From Limnohabitans sp. (GTDB lineage Bacteria > Pseudomonadota > Gammaproteobacteria > Burkholderiales > Burkholderiaceae_C): 64,000 bases of DNA. A model generated the notes under the pieces. It ran no database searches. It was given only the letters and a program-made list of their open reading frames with translations, and was not told the DNA's origin. The position numbers were made by a program, and so were the translations under genes. How positions within the stretch are numbered: the first letter of the stretch is position 1; every line of letters starts with the position of its first letter. Positions 9,586-20,005 of this stretch are shown here, piece by piece. The stretch covers positions 1,921-65,920 of the forward strand of contig NZ_JAOASQ010000006.1 in assembly GCF_030158565.1 (NCBI RefSeq). The letters run 5' to 3'.

Positions 9586-10257
9586 TTACAAAGCAGCCTG
9601 CTGGCTCGCCTGCACGTCCCGATCAAACTGATCCATGGCCGTGAGGGTCAAAGGGTCGGTGGCCAGACCGGCCGCGAACTCGGGGCGCACGGTCACGGCG
9701 TGGGCACCGCAGGCGATCAGGCGCGAGAGCACATCGGCCGACTTGATGCTGGCGGCCAGCAGTTGCAGGCCATCAGATTGCACGGCCACGCAGGCCTCGA
9801 TCAGTGACCAGACATCACGGCCATCGGCTTGCAGGCGGCCCACATAGGGCGCGACAAAGTTGGCCCCTTGCGCTCTGGCCCACAGCAGTTGCACCGGATT
9901 GGACAAGCCGGTCAGCAGCGTGGGCACGCCCCAGGCCTGTACCTCGCGCAGCACCGGCTGCCAGTCGGGGTGGCAAGGCAGCTTGATGGTCAGGCGCACA
10001 CGCGCCTGCACGGCGGCGGGCAACAGCACTTCGAGCCATTGCGCGGCTTCGCCCACATCGGCGCGGGGCAGTTGCAGCATCAGCTCGGGGATGCGGGCTT
10101 CACCGGCTTGCGCCACCAACTTCACATACCCGGCCAGGCTGACCGGCAAACCGGCCTGCATGACCAGTGTGGGGTTGGTGGTCACGCCCTGCACGGGCGG
10201 GCAACCGGCGGGCAGTACCCATTGGCGGGCGTCGGCGGAGTCGAGGTAAAACTTCAT
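9586..10257 (-). CDS. Transaldolase / fructose-6-phosphate aldolase-like protein
   Basis: MKFYLDSADARQW...GVTTNPTLV...LTIKLPC (Schiff-base Lys region); overlaps the upstream ROK gene by ATGA. Confidence 0.82.
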   Translation of the reverse strand: MKFYLDSADARQWVLPAGCPPVQGVTTNPTLVMQAGLPVSLAGYVKLVAQAGEARIPELMLQLPRADVGEAAQWLEVLLPAAVQARVRLTIKLPCHPDWQPVLREVQAWGVPTLLTGLSNPVQLLWARAQGANFVAPYVGRLQADGRDVWSLIEACVAVQSDGLQLLAASIKSADVLSRLIACGAHAVTVRPEFAAGLATDPLTLTAMDQFDRDVQASQQAAL

Positions 10258-11477
10258 GGGTTGTCCTGTTTCAGGAAGATGTCTTTGTCGGGGAAGAACT
10301 GGCTGTGCAGCGGCAGCAAGGCCCCGCCCAAAGCGCGGGCATGCGCGCCCACCTGGCCCGCCAGCAGTTGCGGCTGGTGCATGCCGTCAAAACGGTAGCC
10401 CGCCAGCGCATCTTGGGTGGCCGACATCAAAGCGGTCATGAGCGGCGCGCCCAGCGAGCCGTCCATCACCACCGCGTCCAGATCGAGCAAAGCGGCCGAG
10501 CTGGCCACCGTCATGGCCAGCGCCTGGCTGGCCTGGGCGATCCACGGGGCGGTGAATTCGGCATAAGCCGCATCCATGATGCCGCCCTGGTGGATCAACA
10601 AGGGGTTGTGCCCTGCGGCCAGCAAGGCTTGTTCGAGCTGCCAGCCCGAAGCTTTTTGCAGCAACTGCGGCGGCATGCCGACTTCTTTTTGCACGCTGGA
10701 CGCCAGACCCACCGGCAGCGAGCCAATCGCCCCGGCATTGCCGCGCTCGCCATTCATGATGTGGCCCGACAGCACCAGACCGCCCCCAATGAAGGTGCCC
10801 ACAAACACGTACAAAAAGCTGCGCACGCTGCGGCCATGGCCTTGCAGCAACTCGGCCACGCAGGCGGCGGTGGTGTCTTTGGCAAACACCACCGGCAAAT
10901 CGGTCAGGCGCTGCACTTCGGCGGGCAAGTCGATGTGTTCCCAGCGGGCCAGCGCTTGAGCGGCTTGCCCGCCCATGAGGTCGGCCCATTTGTGCAGGGA
11001 CAGGGGGGCCGTCAGACCCACGCCCACGGTGCGTGCCCACAGATCGCCCATGCGGCTTTGCAGGGTTTGCAGGCCCTTGGCCATGGAGGCGAACAATTGG
11101 TCCGGATCGGGGTAGTCGTAATGAACTTCGACACGCTCGACCGGCTGGCCTGTGAAATCGGCCACCAGCAGCTCCAGATTGCGCCGCCCCACCTGAATGC
11201 CCACGCTGAACGCACCTTGCGGGTTGAGCGACAGCGGCACCGAGGGCTGGCCGATCTTGCCGCGCACCCGGTCCTGTTTGACCAGCAGCCCATCGTCAAG
11301 CAAACGCCCCACGATGATGGCCACCGTCTGGGTGGACAGCTGGGTCAGTCGCGCCAGGTCGGCCTTGGGGATGGCCCCGTGGTGGCGGATGGCCTGGAGC
11401 ACGATGCGCTCATTGAACTGGCGCATGCCCACGTGGTTGGAACCACGCATGGCGGGCGATGTGGGCGCAGAGTTCAT
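10254..11477 (-). CDS. ROK family transcriptional regulator
   Basis: N-terminal HTH (GAIPKADLARLTQLSTQTVAIIVGRLLDDGLL) plus ROK sugar-kinase-like fold (FVGTFIGGGLVLSG). Confidence 0.9.
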   Translation of the reverse strand: MNSAPTSPAMRGSNHVGMRQFNERIVLQAIRHHGAIPKADLARLTQLSTQTVAIIVGRLLDDGLLVKQDRVRGKIGQPSVPLSLNPQGAFSVGIQVGRRNLELLVADFTGQPVERVEVHYDYPDPDQLFASMAKGLQTLQSRMGDLWARTVGVGLTAPLSLHKWADLMGGQAAQALARWEHIDLPAEVQRLTDLPVVFAKDTTAACVAELLQGHGRSVRSFLYVFVGTFIGGGLVLSGHIMNGERGNAGAIGSLPVGLASSVQKEVGMPPQLLQKASGWQLEQALLAAGHNPLLIHQGGIMDAAYAEFTAPWIAQASQALAMTVASSAALLDLDAVVMDGSLGAPLMTALMSATQDALAGYRFDGMHQPQLLAGQVGAHARALGGALLPLHSQFFPDKDIFLKQDNP

Positions 11478-11522
11478 GGCGAATGCGGGCGTTAAATGCC
11501 AACGGGGGTCAGGCGTTAAAAA

Positions 11523-11963
11523 TCAGACAAGAATCACGCCCTTGCAGAACAAGGCGTTGCCGTAGGCTGTGCCCTCGCCGGTTTGAACGATCAGGCTGGC
11601 CCCCTTGATTTTCTCGTAAAAGGCGTAGCGCTCGACCGGCTCGACCTGTTCGGCCTTGAAGCCTTCGGCCACCACCAGATCAACCACCGCTTGCTGGGCG
11701 GCCGTGCGGTGGCCTTCTGCGCTGTGGCACACGCGCATGAAAGCGGCCGGTTGCGCCACATCGACTGCCAGCGGAAACACCGACAGCACGGCTTGGCTCA
11801 CCCTTTCCAGACTGTTGCCAGGAAGGCGCACGACCGGCTTGCCATGGCTCAAAAAGTCGGCGGTGAAATTGGCGTCCACCACGGCCACCCATTCCCCATG
11901 GCCCATGGCGCACAGGTGCATCAGCAGCTCGGGGGTGAGCAGCGGGTCGATCCCTTTCAGCAT
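11523..11963 (-). CDS. RbsD/FucU family sugar mutarotase-like protein
   Basis: MLKGIDPLLTPELLMHLCAMGHGEWVAVVDANFTA...GEGTAYGNALFCKGVI. Confidence 0.9.
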   Translation of the reverse strand: MLKGIDPLLTPELLMHLCAMGHGEWVAVVDANFTADFLSHGKPVVRLPGNSLERVSQAVLSVFPLAVDVAQPAAFMRVCHSAEGHRTAAQQAVVDLVVAEGFKAEQVEPVERYAFYEKIKGASLIVQTGEGTAYGNALFCKGVILV

Positions 11964-12745
11964 GTGACGGCCTCTTCGGAACGCAGGCTGGTCGGGTCGA
12001 TGGCCCCTGTGATCAGGCCCACAATTTCCTCGGGGTTGGTTTCGCGGGTCAGGCGGCTGCAAATGATGCGGCCCTGGCGGAACACCCAGATGCGGTCTAC
12101 CAGATCGAACACCTGGCGCAGGTTGTGGCTGATGATGATCAAAGGAATGCCCTGCTTCTTGAGGCCCTTGATGATCTCTTCGACCCGGGCGGTTTCCTGT
12201 ACGCCCAAGGCGGCTGTGGGTTCGTCCAGGATGATGAGTTTTTTGGCAAAACCGGCGGCGCGGGCAATCGCCACACATTGGCGCTGGCCGCCCGACATGC
12301 CGCGCAGGCTCTCGGACATGTCCTGAATCTTCACGCCGGTGGTGGCCAGCATGCTGGCCGATTGCTCGCGCATGGCCTTGTGGTTCAAGATGGACAGCGG
12401 GCCCAGATTCAGGCGCGTGATCTCGCGGCCCAGAAAGATGTTGGCCGGCACATCCAGGTCTTCGGCCAGCGCCAGCGTCTGGTACACGGTCTCAATGCCC
12501 TGTTCGCGGGCGTCCAGCGGCGACTCGAAGTTGACCTTGCCCCCGTCCAGCAGGATGTCGCCCGAGTTGGGCTGCTCGGCCCCGGTGATCAGGCGCACAA
12601 AGGTGCTTTTGCCTGCGCCGTTGTCACCCACGATGGCGGCGTGCTCGCCGGGCAACAGGCGAAATTGCGCGTCGGTCAAGGCTTTGACGCCGCCGTAATG
12701 CTTGGTGAGTTTCTGGATTTCGAGAACGGGTGTGGGTGACGACAT
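11957..12745 (-). CDS. Sugar ABC transporter ATP-binding protein
   Basis: Walker A GDNGAGKSTF, signature MSGGQRQ, Walker B LIILDEPTAALG; internal ATG start MSSPTPVLEIQ. Confidence 0.92.
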   Translation of the reverse strand: MSSPTPVLEIQKLTKHYGGVKALTDAQFRLLPGEHAAIVGDNGAGKSTFVRLITGAEQPNSGDILLDGGKVNFESPLDAREQGIETVYQTLALAEDLDVPANIFLGREITRLNLGPLSILNHKAMREQSASMLATTGVKIQDMSESLRGMSGGQRQCVAIARAAGFAKKLIILDEPTAALGVQETARVEEIIKGLKKQGIPLIIISHNLRQVFDLVDRIWVFRQGRIICSRLTRETNPEEIVGLITGAIDPTSLRSEEAVTC

Positions 12746-12803
12746 GGCAACTCTTTCACAGGGAATGACCGCAAGCATCGCGCATTTATCCGATCTTTGC
12801 ATT

Positions 12804-12824
12804 AGTAAAACTACTAGGTTTACT
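12804..12824. promoter_or_regulatory. Inverted repeat AGTAAA-N9-TTTACT, candidate operator
   Basis: In the divergent intergenic region between the ABC ATPase and the substrate-binding protein gene. Confidence 0.4.
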
Positions 12825-12857
12825 TAGTCAGATTTTCAGTTTCTAATCCGTCCGCGG

Positions 12858-12877
12858 TCAGAAAAACGGTTTTCTGA
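12858..12877. promoter_or_regulatory. 20-bp palindrome TCAGAAAA-ACGG-TTTTCTGA, candidate operator
   Basis: Perfect 8-bp arms, in the same divergent intergenic region. Confidence 0.5.
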
Positions 12878-12910
12878 ACGAATCGAACCCCCACAACGGA
12901 GATAAGACCC

Positions 12911-13876
12911 ATGATCACCAAACGCACATTCGGCCGCCTGGCCATCGCTGCAGCAGCGGCCACCCTGTTCACCTCGGCCATGGCGGCTGACGTGACCGTG
13001 GCCTACATCACCAACGGCAACACCAACGAAGGCTGGACGCTGATCAACGGCGGCGCCAAGAAAGCCGGTCAGGCCAAAGGTGTGAAGTTCATCGAACTGG
13101 CCGCCGAAAAAGGCGAGCTGTCCAAGCAATTGGCCATCGTCGAAGACATGATCACCCGCAAGGTCAACGCGATCGCCATCGCACCTGTGGACTCGGCTGG
13201 CATCGCCCCCGCCATCAACAAGGCGCTGAAGGCCGGTATCGCCGTGGTGGCTGTGGACACCGGCATCACCGGTGCCGCCATCACCTCTTATGTGGCCACC
13301 GACAACATCAAAGCCGCCAATGTGCAGGGCAAGTGGGCCGCAGGCGAGATCAAGGACGGCGACACCGTGATTTATGTGACCGGCGACCAAGGCCAGTCCA
13401 CCGGTCAAGAGCGCAAGAAGGGCTTCGTGGATGCCCTGAACGCGGGCCGCAAGAATGTGAAGATCGTCGAAGTGGCCACCACTTGGGACCAGACCATGGC
13501 CCAAAACGGTGTGGAAGCCGCACTGCGCGCCAACCCCAATGCCAAGGTGATCGCCTGCGCCTGGGACGGCGGTGCCTTGGGTGCCAAGGCCGCGCTGATG
13601 GCCGCTGGCAAGAAGCCCGGCGACGTGAAAATCGCTGGCTTTGACGGCTCCCCCGGCGGCCTGGACATGATGAAGCAAGGCTGGCAGCAAGCCAACGCCG
13701 CACAGATGCTGGCCAAGATCGGCCAGGTTGGCGTGGAAACCGCTGTGGCCGCAGCCCAAGGCAAGAAGGTCGATGCCCGCATCGACACCGGCTCCTTCCT
13801 GGTGCTGCCTTCCAACGTGGACAAGTTCGCCGCCGACTCCGGCGTGGGCCAGTTCATGAAGGTCAAGGCCAAGTGA
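12911..13876 (+). CDS. Sugar ABC transporter substrate-binding protein
   Basis: Signal peptide; periplasmic binding protein fold (VTVAYITNGNTNEGWTLINGGAKKAG...GFDGSPGGLDMMKQGWQQANAAQ). Confidence 0.92.
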   Translation: MITKRTFGRLAIAAAAATLFTSAMAADVTVAYITNGNTNEGWTLINGGAKKAGQAKGVKFIELAAEKGELSKQLAIVEDMITRKVNAIAIAPVDSAGIAPAINKALKAGIAVVAVDTGITGAAITSYVATDNIKAANVQGKWAAGEIKDGDTVIYVTGDQGQSTGQERKKGFVDALNAGRKNVKIVEVATTWDQTMAQNGVEAALRANPNAKVIACAWDGGALGAKAALMAAGKKPGDVKIAGFDGSPGGLDMMKQGWQQANAAQMLAKIGQVGVETAVAAAQGKKVDARIDTGSFLVLPSNVDKFAADSGVGQFMKVKAK

Positions 13877-13932
13877 TGGCCTGACGGCCGAGGCAACTTG
13901 GCCGGCCCTGTTCAAAGCGCCACAACATGACC

Positions 13933-13999
13933 GTCATCGCGAGGAGCGAAGCGACGTGGCGATCCAGACACTGGATTGCCACGCTGCGCTCGCAATGAC
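13933..13999. repeat. Inverted pair of 35-nt units GTCATCGCGAGGAGCGAAGCGACGTGGCGATCCAG (family B)
   Basis: GTCATCGCGAGGAGCGAAGCGACGTGGCGATCCAG-ACA-CTGGATTGCCACGCTGCGCTCGCAATGAC between two ABC genes. Confidence 0.88.
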
Positions 14000-14117
14000 G
14001 GCTGTTGACGCTTGCGATGACGGCTGTTGATATTCGCGATGCCCCATCGCACAAAAAAAACCTGCCCTGCAGGCGACTGACCACCACGGGGTGGTCATTT
14101 GATGAATCGAGAAACAT

Positions 14118-15062
14118 ATGAAATCCATCACCCGACAAGAGTGGTACGGCGCCTTTGTGGCGGTCATCGTGCTGGGCGTTTTGCTCACCTTCGCCTCGCC
14201 CTACTTCCTGACCACCGGCAACCTGTCCAACATCCTGGTGCAGGCCTCGGTGATCGCCTTGCTGGCGGGTGGACAAACTTTTGTGATCCTGACCGGCGGT
14301 GTCGATCTGGCCGTGGGTGCCCTCACCGCGCTGGCAGGGGCTGTGGCCGGTCACCTGATGATCAAGGTCGGCATCGACCCTTATGCAGCCATGGTGGTGG
14401 CGCTGGCGATTGGCGCAGCGGTCGGCCTGTTCAATGGCTATTTGGTGGCCTTTGTCGGCATTCCGGCTTTCATCGTCACGCTTGGCGGCTTGACGCTTTG
14501 GCGCGGTCTGGCCTTTGATTTGACCGGCGGTTTTGACAACGCGGGCTTGCCCGATCCCTTCCCCTTCCTGGGCTATGGCGATGTGTTCGGCATCCCCATG
14601 CCCACGCTGATCACCGGTATCTTTTTTGTGGTGATGGCTTTCATTCTGTCGAGCACCAAGATCGGCCGCTATGTGTACGCCATGGGCTCCAACGAAATGG
14701 GTGCCCGCCAAGTGGGCATCAACATCCGCTGGTACAAGCTGGGCGTGTATGTGGTGTCTGGCCTGAGCTGCGCTTTGGGTGCCATCGTGCTGATGGCCCG
14801 CATGGACTCGTCGAGCGGCAAGATGGCGCAAATGTTTGAGCTGGACGCGATCGCGGCCGTGATCTTGGGCGGCACATCGCTCTTTGGCGGGCGCGGCAGC
14901 ATCTGGGGCAGCTTGCTGGGCGCGGTGCTGATCACCATGATCCGCAACGGCATGAACCTGATGGAAGTCTCGCAATTCAAGCAGATGATGGCCATTGGCG
15001 CGGTCGTGATCGTCGCCGTCTGGATCGACGTGGTGCGCCGCAAGCACCTGCTCAAGAAGTGA
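14118..15062 (+). CDS. Sugar ABC transporter permease (RbsC-like)
   Basis: Polytopic BPD_transp_2-like protein: LAGGQTFVILTGGVDLAVG...GSNEMGARQVGINIRWYKLGVY...LGGTSLFGGRGSIWGSLLGA. Confidence 0.92.
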   Translation: MKSITRQEWYGAFVAVIVLGVLLTFASPYFLTTGNLSNILVQASVIALLAGGQTFVILTGGVDLAVGALTALAGAVAGHLMIKVGIDPYAAMVVALAIGAAVGLFNGYLVAFVGIPAFIVTLGGLTLWRGLAFDLTGGFDNAGLPDPFPFLGYGDVFGIPMPTLITGIFFVVMAFILSSTKIGRYVYAMGSNEMGARQVGINIRWYKLGVYVVSGLSCALGAIVLMARMDSSSGKMAQMFELDAIAAVILGGTSLFGGRGSIWGSLLGAVLITMIRNGMNLMEVSQFKQMMAIGAVVIVAVWIDVVRRKHLLKK

Positions 15063-15084
15063 ATCCCCTGCCCTGTGATTTGAT

Positions 15085-16017
15085 ATGACGACTCCGATTT
15101 TTGTGTTGGGCGAAGCCCTGATGGACTGCATTGCCCAAGCCGATGGGCGGCTCTTGCCCCTCATGGGCGGCAGCCCCTTCAACATGGCCCGCGCCGCCGC
15201 GCTGCGCGGGGCATCAGTGGCTTATCTCAACCCCTTGTCCAACGACCTGTTCGGCCAAGGCATGGCGCAACTGTTGCTGCGTGACGGTGTGGCACTGCGA
15301 GGTGGCCAGAGCCGCCTGCCCACCTCGCTGGCCGTGGTGCAAGTGACGGATGGCCAGCCGAGCTACGGTTTTTACCGCGAAGGCATTGCCGACCGGGACT
15401 ACACGGTGGAAGGCATCACGGCTGTGCTGCAACAGCAAAAAACGCCAGGCATTTTGCACACCGGTTCGCTGCTGCTGATCCCGCCGGAACACCACAAAGT
15501 GCTGTCCATTCTGAAGGCGGCACGCGAAATGGGCTGGACCATCAGTGTGGACATCAACCTGCGGCCCAAAGTGGCCCATGACCTGGCGCAATACGTGCAA
15601 GCGCTGCGCGAAGTGATCGCCCTGACCGACTGGCTCAAGGCCAGCGACGAAGACCTGGAAACGATGGGCTTTGCGGATGTGGCCATCGGTAAATCTGCGC
15701 GTCTGGTGAGTGAACTGCGTGCGGGCGTGGCCCCGGGTGCGCTGAGCCGCGTGGCCCTGACTTTTGGCGGCGATGGCGCTTACCTTGACATCGAAGGCCA
15801 GACCCACAGCCTGCCCGTGCCCCGCATCACCGTGGCCGACACCGTGGGCGCAGGCGACACCTTCTGGGGCAACACCCTGGCCGATTGGGCCTTGCAGCCT
15901 GCCGATGCCGCAGCTCGAGTGGGTGACACGTTGGCCTTGTCCATGAAAGCTGCGGCCATCAATTGCACCCGACAGGGGTGCCAGCCGCCTACGCTGGCTC
16001 AGGTGCTGGCTTTTTAA
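15085..16017 (+). CDS. PfkB family carbohydrate kinase (fructokinase-like)
   Basis: FVLGEALMDCIAQ...GGSPFNMARAAA...ITVADTVGAGDTFWGNTLADW. Confidence 0.92.
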   Translation: MTTPIFVLGEALMDCIAQADGRLLPLMGGSPFNMARAAALRGASVAYLNPLSNDLFGQGMAQLLLRDGVALRGGQSRLPTSLAVVQVTDGQPSYGFYREGIADRDYTVEGITAVLQQQKTPGILHTGSLLLIPPEHHKVLSILKAAREMGWTISVDINLRPKVAHDLAQYVQALREVIALTDWLKASDEDLETMGFADVAIGKSARLVSELRAGVAPGALSRVALTFGGDGAYLDIEGQTHSLPVPRITVADTVGAGDTFWGNTLADWALQPADAAARVGDTLALSMKAAAINCTRQGCQPPTLAQVLAF

Positions 16018-16031
16018 ATCCGCCCCTTCAT

Positions 16032-16101
16032 GTCACCCCGGGCGAAGACCCGGGGTCCAGGTTTTAAGAACAGCTGGATCCCGCATCCAGTGCGGGGTGA
16101 C
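16032..16101. repeat. Inverted pair of 27-bp family A units
   Basis: GTCACCCCGGGCGAAGACCCGGGGTCCA ... TGGATCCCGCATCCAGTGCGGGGTGAC between convergent genes. Confidence 0.9.
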
Positions 16102-16135
16102 AAAGCGAAAGCAGAGGGGATTGCTGGCGTTTTGA

Positions 16136-16774
16136 TCAACCCGCTTTGCGAGCCCGCCACGCGCCAATGACCGCGATCAAACCCGGCACCAAAATCAAAG
16201 CCCAGATGATCTTGCTCAGGTGCGTTTGCACAAAGGGCAAATTGCCGAACAGATAACCGGCCAGGGTCAGACCCACCACCCAGATGGCACCGCCCACCAC
16301 ATTGAACATCGTGAACTTGTGGCGGGTCATCTCGGCCACGCCCGCCACAAAAGGCACAAAGGTGCGGATGAAAGGCATGAAGCGCGCCAGGATGATGGTG
16401 ATGCCACCGTACTTTTCGTAAAAAGCGTTGGCCTGCATGAAGGCCTGGCGGTTGAAAAAGCGGGAATTCTCCCATTTGAAAACTTTGGGGCCAAAGTAGC
16501 GGCCAATGCTGTAGTTCGTCTGGTCGCCCAAAATGGCTGCGGCCAACAACAGCGCCATGGTCAAGGGCAGGTTCAGCAAGTCGGCACCGCACAGCGCGCC
16601 GACAATGAACAGCAACGAATCGCCCGGCAAGAACGGCATGATCACCAGGCCGGTCTCCACAAAAATGATCACGAACAAGAGCGCGTAAACCCAGGCGCCA
16701 TGTTGGCCCACAAAGGCCTCCAGGTAGCGGTCAACGTGGAGGATGAAATCGAGGAGTTGCAAAAGGATGTCCAT
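16136..16774 (-). CDS. DedA family membrane protein
   Basis: FVETGLVIMPFLPGDSLLFIVGAL...RFMPFIRTFVPFVAGVAEM. Confidence 0.92.
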   Translation of the reverse strand: MDILLQLLDFILHVDRYLEAFVGQHGAWVYALLFVIIFVETGLVIMPFLPGDSLLFIVGALCGADLLNLPLTMALLLAAAILGDQTNYSIGRYFGPKVFKWENSRFFNRQAFMQANAFYEKYGGITIILARFMPFIRTFVPFVAGVAEMTRHKFTMFNVVGGAIWVVGLTLAGYLFGNLPFVQTHLSKIIWALILVPGLIAVIGAWRARKAG

Positions 16775-16811
16775 GCCGCGATTATCCCTGCCCAAGCCCT
16801 AAAATCAGGCG

Positions 16812-18794
16812 GTGACCTCCCAACAAAGCCCGGCGACCGCGCGCCGCCCCATCCGCGAACTCCCCGATGAACTGATCAGCCAGATCGCCGCAGGCGAGGT
16901 GGTCGAGCGCCCTGCCTCGGTCGTGCGCGAGCTGGTGGACAACGCCATGGACGCAGGTGCACAAAGCATCACGCTGCGCCTGATGGGCGGCGGCACCCGG
17001 CTGATCTCGGTCGAAGACGACGGTGGCGGCATTGCCCCGGACGAGCTGGCCACGGCCTTGAAGCGCCACGCCACCAGCAAGATCGGCAACCTCGACGAAC
17101 TCGAATCGGTGATGACCATGGGCTTTCGGGGCGAGGCGCTGGCGGCCATCAACTCGGTGTCCGAACTCACCCTGCTCTCGCGCATGGACGGCCAGCCCAC
17201 GGCCTTTGCGCTGGACGGTCGCACCGGCGAGATCCGCCCCGCCGCCCGCGCCGTGGGCACCACGGTCGAAGTCAAGGAGCTGTTTTTCTCGACCCCCGCC
17301 CGCCGCAAGTTTTTGAAAAGCGACAGCACCGAGCTGGCGCATTGCATCGAGGCCGTGCGCCGCCACGCCCTGGCCCGCCCCGATGTGGGCTTTGCCATCT
17401 GGCACGAGGGCAAGCTGGTTGAGCAGTGGCGCGTGCACCCCGGTACTGCGGGCCTGGAACAGCGCCTGGCCGATGTGCTGGGCGAAGAGTTCGTGGCGCA
17501 GTCCATCGCCGTGGAATACCACGCCGGGCCGCTCAAGGTGATCGGCCGCGCCGGTCTGCCCGATGCGGCCCGCTCGCGCCCCGACCACCAGTTTGCCTAT
17601 GTGAATGGCCGTTTTGTGCGCGACAAGGTGGTCATGCACGGTGCGCGCAGCGCCTACGAAGATGTGCTGCACGGCCAGAAACAACCGGCCTATGCCCTGT
17701 TCATGCAGATCGACCCCACGCTGGTCGATGTGAACGTGCACCCCACCAAGATCGAGGTGCGATTCAGGGACAGCCGCGCCGTGCATCAGGCGGTGCGTCA
17801 TGCCATCGAAAACGCCCTGGCCGCGCCGCGTTCGCAAAACCTGGGCGATTCAGCCACAGAGGCCAAGGGCGATTTCGACCTGCAAGCCCCTGCCCCCAAA
17901 GCCCTGCCCGAGTCGGCCAGCTGGCAGCAAGGCGGCATGGCTTTCGAGCGCCCTGGCCCATCGACCTTTTCTGCGCCCAGCTACAAGCCCGCAGACTTTG
18001 TGCGGCCCCGCGTGGACGGCGAGCAGGCCATGGCCGACCTCAAAGCACTGTGGAACCCGCCCGAGCCCCGACAAGAAGCACACGACACGGACGCACCGCG
18101 CTGGTCCGCACCTGCGCCATCGTTGAACCCCAACACCGCAGCATCTGCCCTGCCCGCACCGAACACCGAGGCGGCGCAAGCCCTGCCTGAGGGCGATTGG
18201 CCCCTGGGCCGCGCCGTGGCGCAGTTGCACGGCGTCTACATCCTGGCTGAAAACAAGCAAGGCCTGGTGGTCGTGGACATGCACGCCGCGCACGAGCGCA
18301 TCGTGTACGAGTGCCTGAAAAACCAACTCAATACCCAAGGCGAAGACGGCCCGCGCATCGCCAGCCAGCCGCTGCTGATTCCGGCCACCTTTGCCGCCAA
18401 CCCGACCGAGGTGGCCACCGCCGAAGCGTGCGCGGAAGCCCTTGAACAACTTGGCCTGGAAATCTCGCCCCTGTCGGCCAAGACCCTGGCCGTGCGCGCC
18501 GTGCCCACCAGCTTGGCGCAAGGCGATGCGGTCGAGCTGGCCCGCAGCGTGCTGGCCGAGCTGGCGCAACACGACGCGAGCACCGTGGTCCAGCGCGCCC
18601 AAAACGAGATCCTGGCCACCATGGCCTGCCATGGTGCGGTGCGCGCCAACCGCCGCCTCACGCTCGACGAGATGAACGCTCTTTTGCGCCAGATGGAAGA
18701 GACCGAACGCTCCGACCAATGCAACCACGGCCGCCCCACCTGGCGGCAAATGAGCATGCGCGATCTGGACGCCTTGTTCTTGCGGGGCCGTTGA
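16812..18794 (+). CDS. mutL: DNA mismatch repair protein MutL
   Basis: [37 protein letters not shown]...[13 protein letters not shown] start. Confidence 0.96.
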   Translation: MTSQQSPATARRPIRELPDELISQIAAGEVVERPASVVRELVDNAMDAGAQSITLRLMGGGTRLISVEDDGGGIAPDELATALKRHATSKIGNLDELESVMTMGFRGEALAAINSVSELTLLSRMDGQPTAFALDGRTGEIRPAARAVGTTVEVKELFFSTPARRKFLKSDSTELAHCIEAVRRHALARPDVGFAIWHEGKLVEQWRVHPGTAGLEQRLADVLGEEFVAQSIAVEYHAGPLKVIGRAGLPDAARSRPDHQFAYVNGRFVRDKVVMHGARSAYEDVLHGQKQPAYALFMQIDPTLVDVNVHPTKIEVRFRDSRAVHQAVRHAIENALAAPRSQNLGDSATEAKGDFDLQAPAPKALPESASWQQGGMAFERPGPSTFSAPSYKPADFVRPRVDGEQAMADLKALWNPPEPRQEAHDTDAPRWSAPAPSLNPNTAASALPAPNTEAAQALPEGDWPLGRAVAQLHGVYILAENKQGLVVVDMHAAHERIVYECLKNQLNTQGEDGPRIASQPLLIPATFAANPTEVATAEACAEALEQLGLEISPLSAKTLAVRAVPTSLAQGDAVELARSVLAELAQHDASTVVQRAQNEILATMACHGAVRANRRLTLDEMNALLRQMEETERSDQCNHGRPTWRQMSMRDLDALFLRGR

Positions 18795-20005
18795 TGCCCA
18801 AGCACCTTGTGGTTGTGCTGCTGGCCTTGCTGCTTGGACTGCAGGCCGTCACCACCGACCTGTACTTGCCTGCCCTGCCCGCCATCCGCGCCAGCCTGAA
18901 CGCGAGCATGGGCGAAATCCAGCTGACCTTGACCGCGCTTTTGCTGGCCTTTGGCATTTCTCAACTGGTCTGGGGGCCGCTGTCGGACCGCTTTGGCCGT
19001 CGGCCCATCTTGCTCTGGGGCATGGGCGCTTATGTGATCGCCTCGGTGGCCTGCGTGGCGGCACCGGGCATCGGTTGGTTGATCGCCGCCCGTGCCGTGC
19101 AGGGCATCGCCATGGGCGCGGCGGTCATGGCCGCACGCGCCATCGTGCGCGACCTGTACCAGCCCCACGAAGGCGCACAGGTCATGTCGCAAGCCCTGTC
19201 GGGCCTGGGCCTGATCGCCTGCACCTGCGCCCCAGTGGGTGGCTTGCTCAGCGACTGGATTGGCTGGCGCTATGCGCTCTTGTCGGTCACCCTGTTTGGC
19301 GTGCTCACACTGGGCTTGCTGCTGTGGGGCTACCGCGAAACACTACCCGAGCGCCGCATGGATGCGCTGCGCTGGGATTCACTGTGGCGCTCCAATCTGG
19401 ACATCATCCGCCACCCGGTCTTCCTCACCTGGTGCGCCTTGTCCTCGGCGTCCTACCTGGGTCTGTTCACTTTCCTGGCCACATCGTCCTTCGTCTTCAC
19501 ACAACAGCTGGGCTACAGCAAGACCATCTACGGCTTGCTGATGTTCACCATGTCCTTGGCCTACATCGTGGGCACTTTCTGGGGCCGCTGGATGCTGCGC
19601 CGCACCAGCATCCACCGCACCGTAGGCGTGGCCGGTTTCTTGTCGATCAGTGGCGGTGTGTTGCTCACCGTGCTGGCGCATGCCGGCGCTGGACAAGCCT
19701 GGTACGGTGCCTGGGCCGTGATGCTGCCGGTGTACCTGTTCATGTTCGGTCACGGCGTGCATCAGCCCTGCGGCCAGAGCGCTGCCGTGGCGCCCTTCCC
19801 GCTCAAGGCAGGCACGGCTTCGGCGCTCAACGGATTCTTGATGATGCTCGGCGCCTTCTTCATGGGCGGCTGGCTGGGGCGCAACATGGATGTGCCGCTG
19901 TTGGCCCTGGCCCACGGCCTGTTGTTGTGGAGTGCGGTGATCGCTGCCGTGGCCTGGACTGCGGTGCAACGCCATGGCCGACCTGTGGAATTGAAAGCCG
20001 CATGA
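18794..20005 (+). CDS. MFS transporter, Bcr/CflA multidrug efflux family
   Basis: [16 protein letters not shown]...[24 protein letters not shown] overlap with mutL. Confidence 0.9.
   Translation: MPKHLVVVLLALLLGLQAVTTDLYLPALPAIRASLNASMGEIQLTLTALLLAFGISQLVWGPLSDRFGRRPILLWGMGAYVIASVACVAAPGIGWLIAARAVQGIAMGAAVMAARAIVRDLYQPHEGAQVMSQALSGLGLIACTCAPVGGLLSDWIGWRYALLSVTLFGVLTLGLLLWGYRETLPERRMDALRWDSLWRSNLDIIRHPVFLTWCALSSASYLGLFTFLATSSFVFTQQLGYSKTIYGLLMFTMSLAYIVGTFWGRWMLRRTSIHRTVGVAGFLSISGGVLLTVLAHAGAGQAWYGAWAVMLPVYLFMFGHGVHQPCGQSAAVAPFPLKAGTASALNGFLMMLGAFFMGGWLGRNMDVPLLALAHGLLLWSAVIAAVAWTAVQRHGRPVELKAA

Noticed and set aside
13863-15185. 440-aa - strand ORF
   Set aside because: Antisense to the ABC permease; includes translated family B repeat; not a plausible protein.
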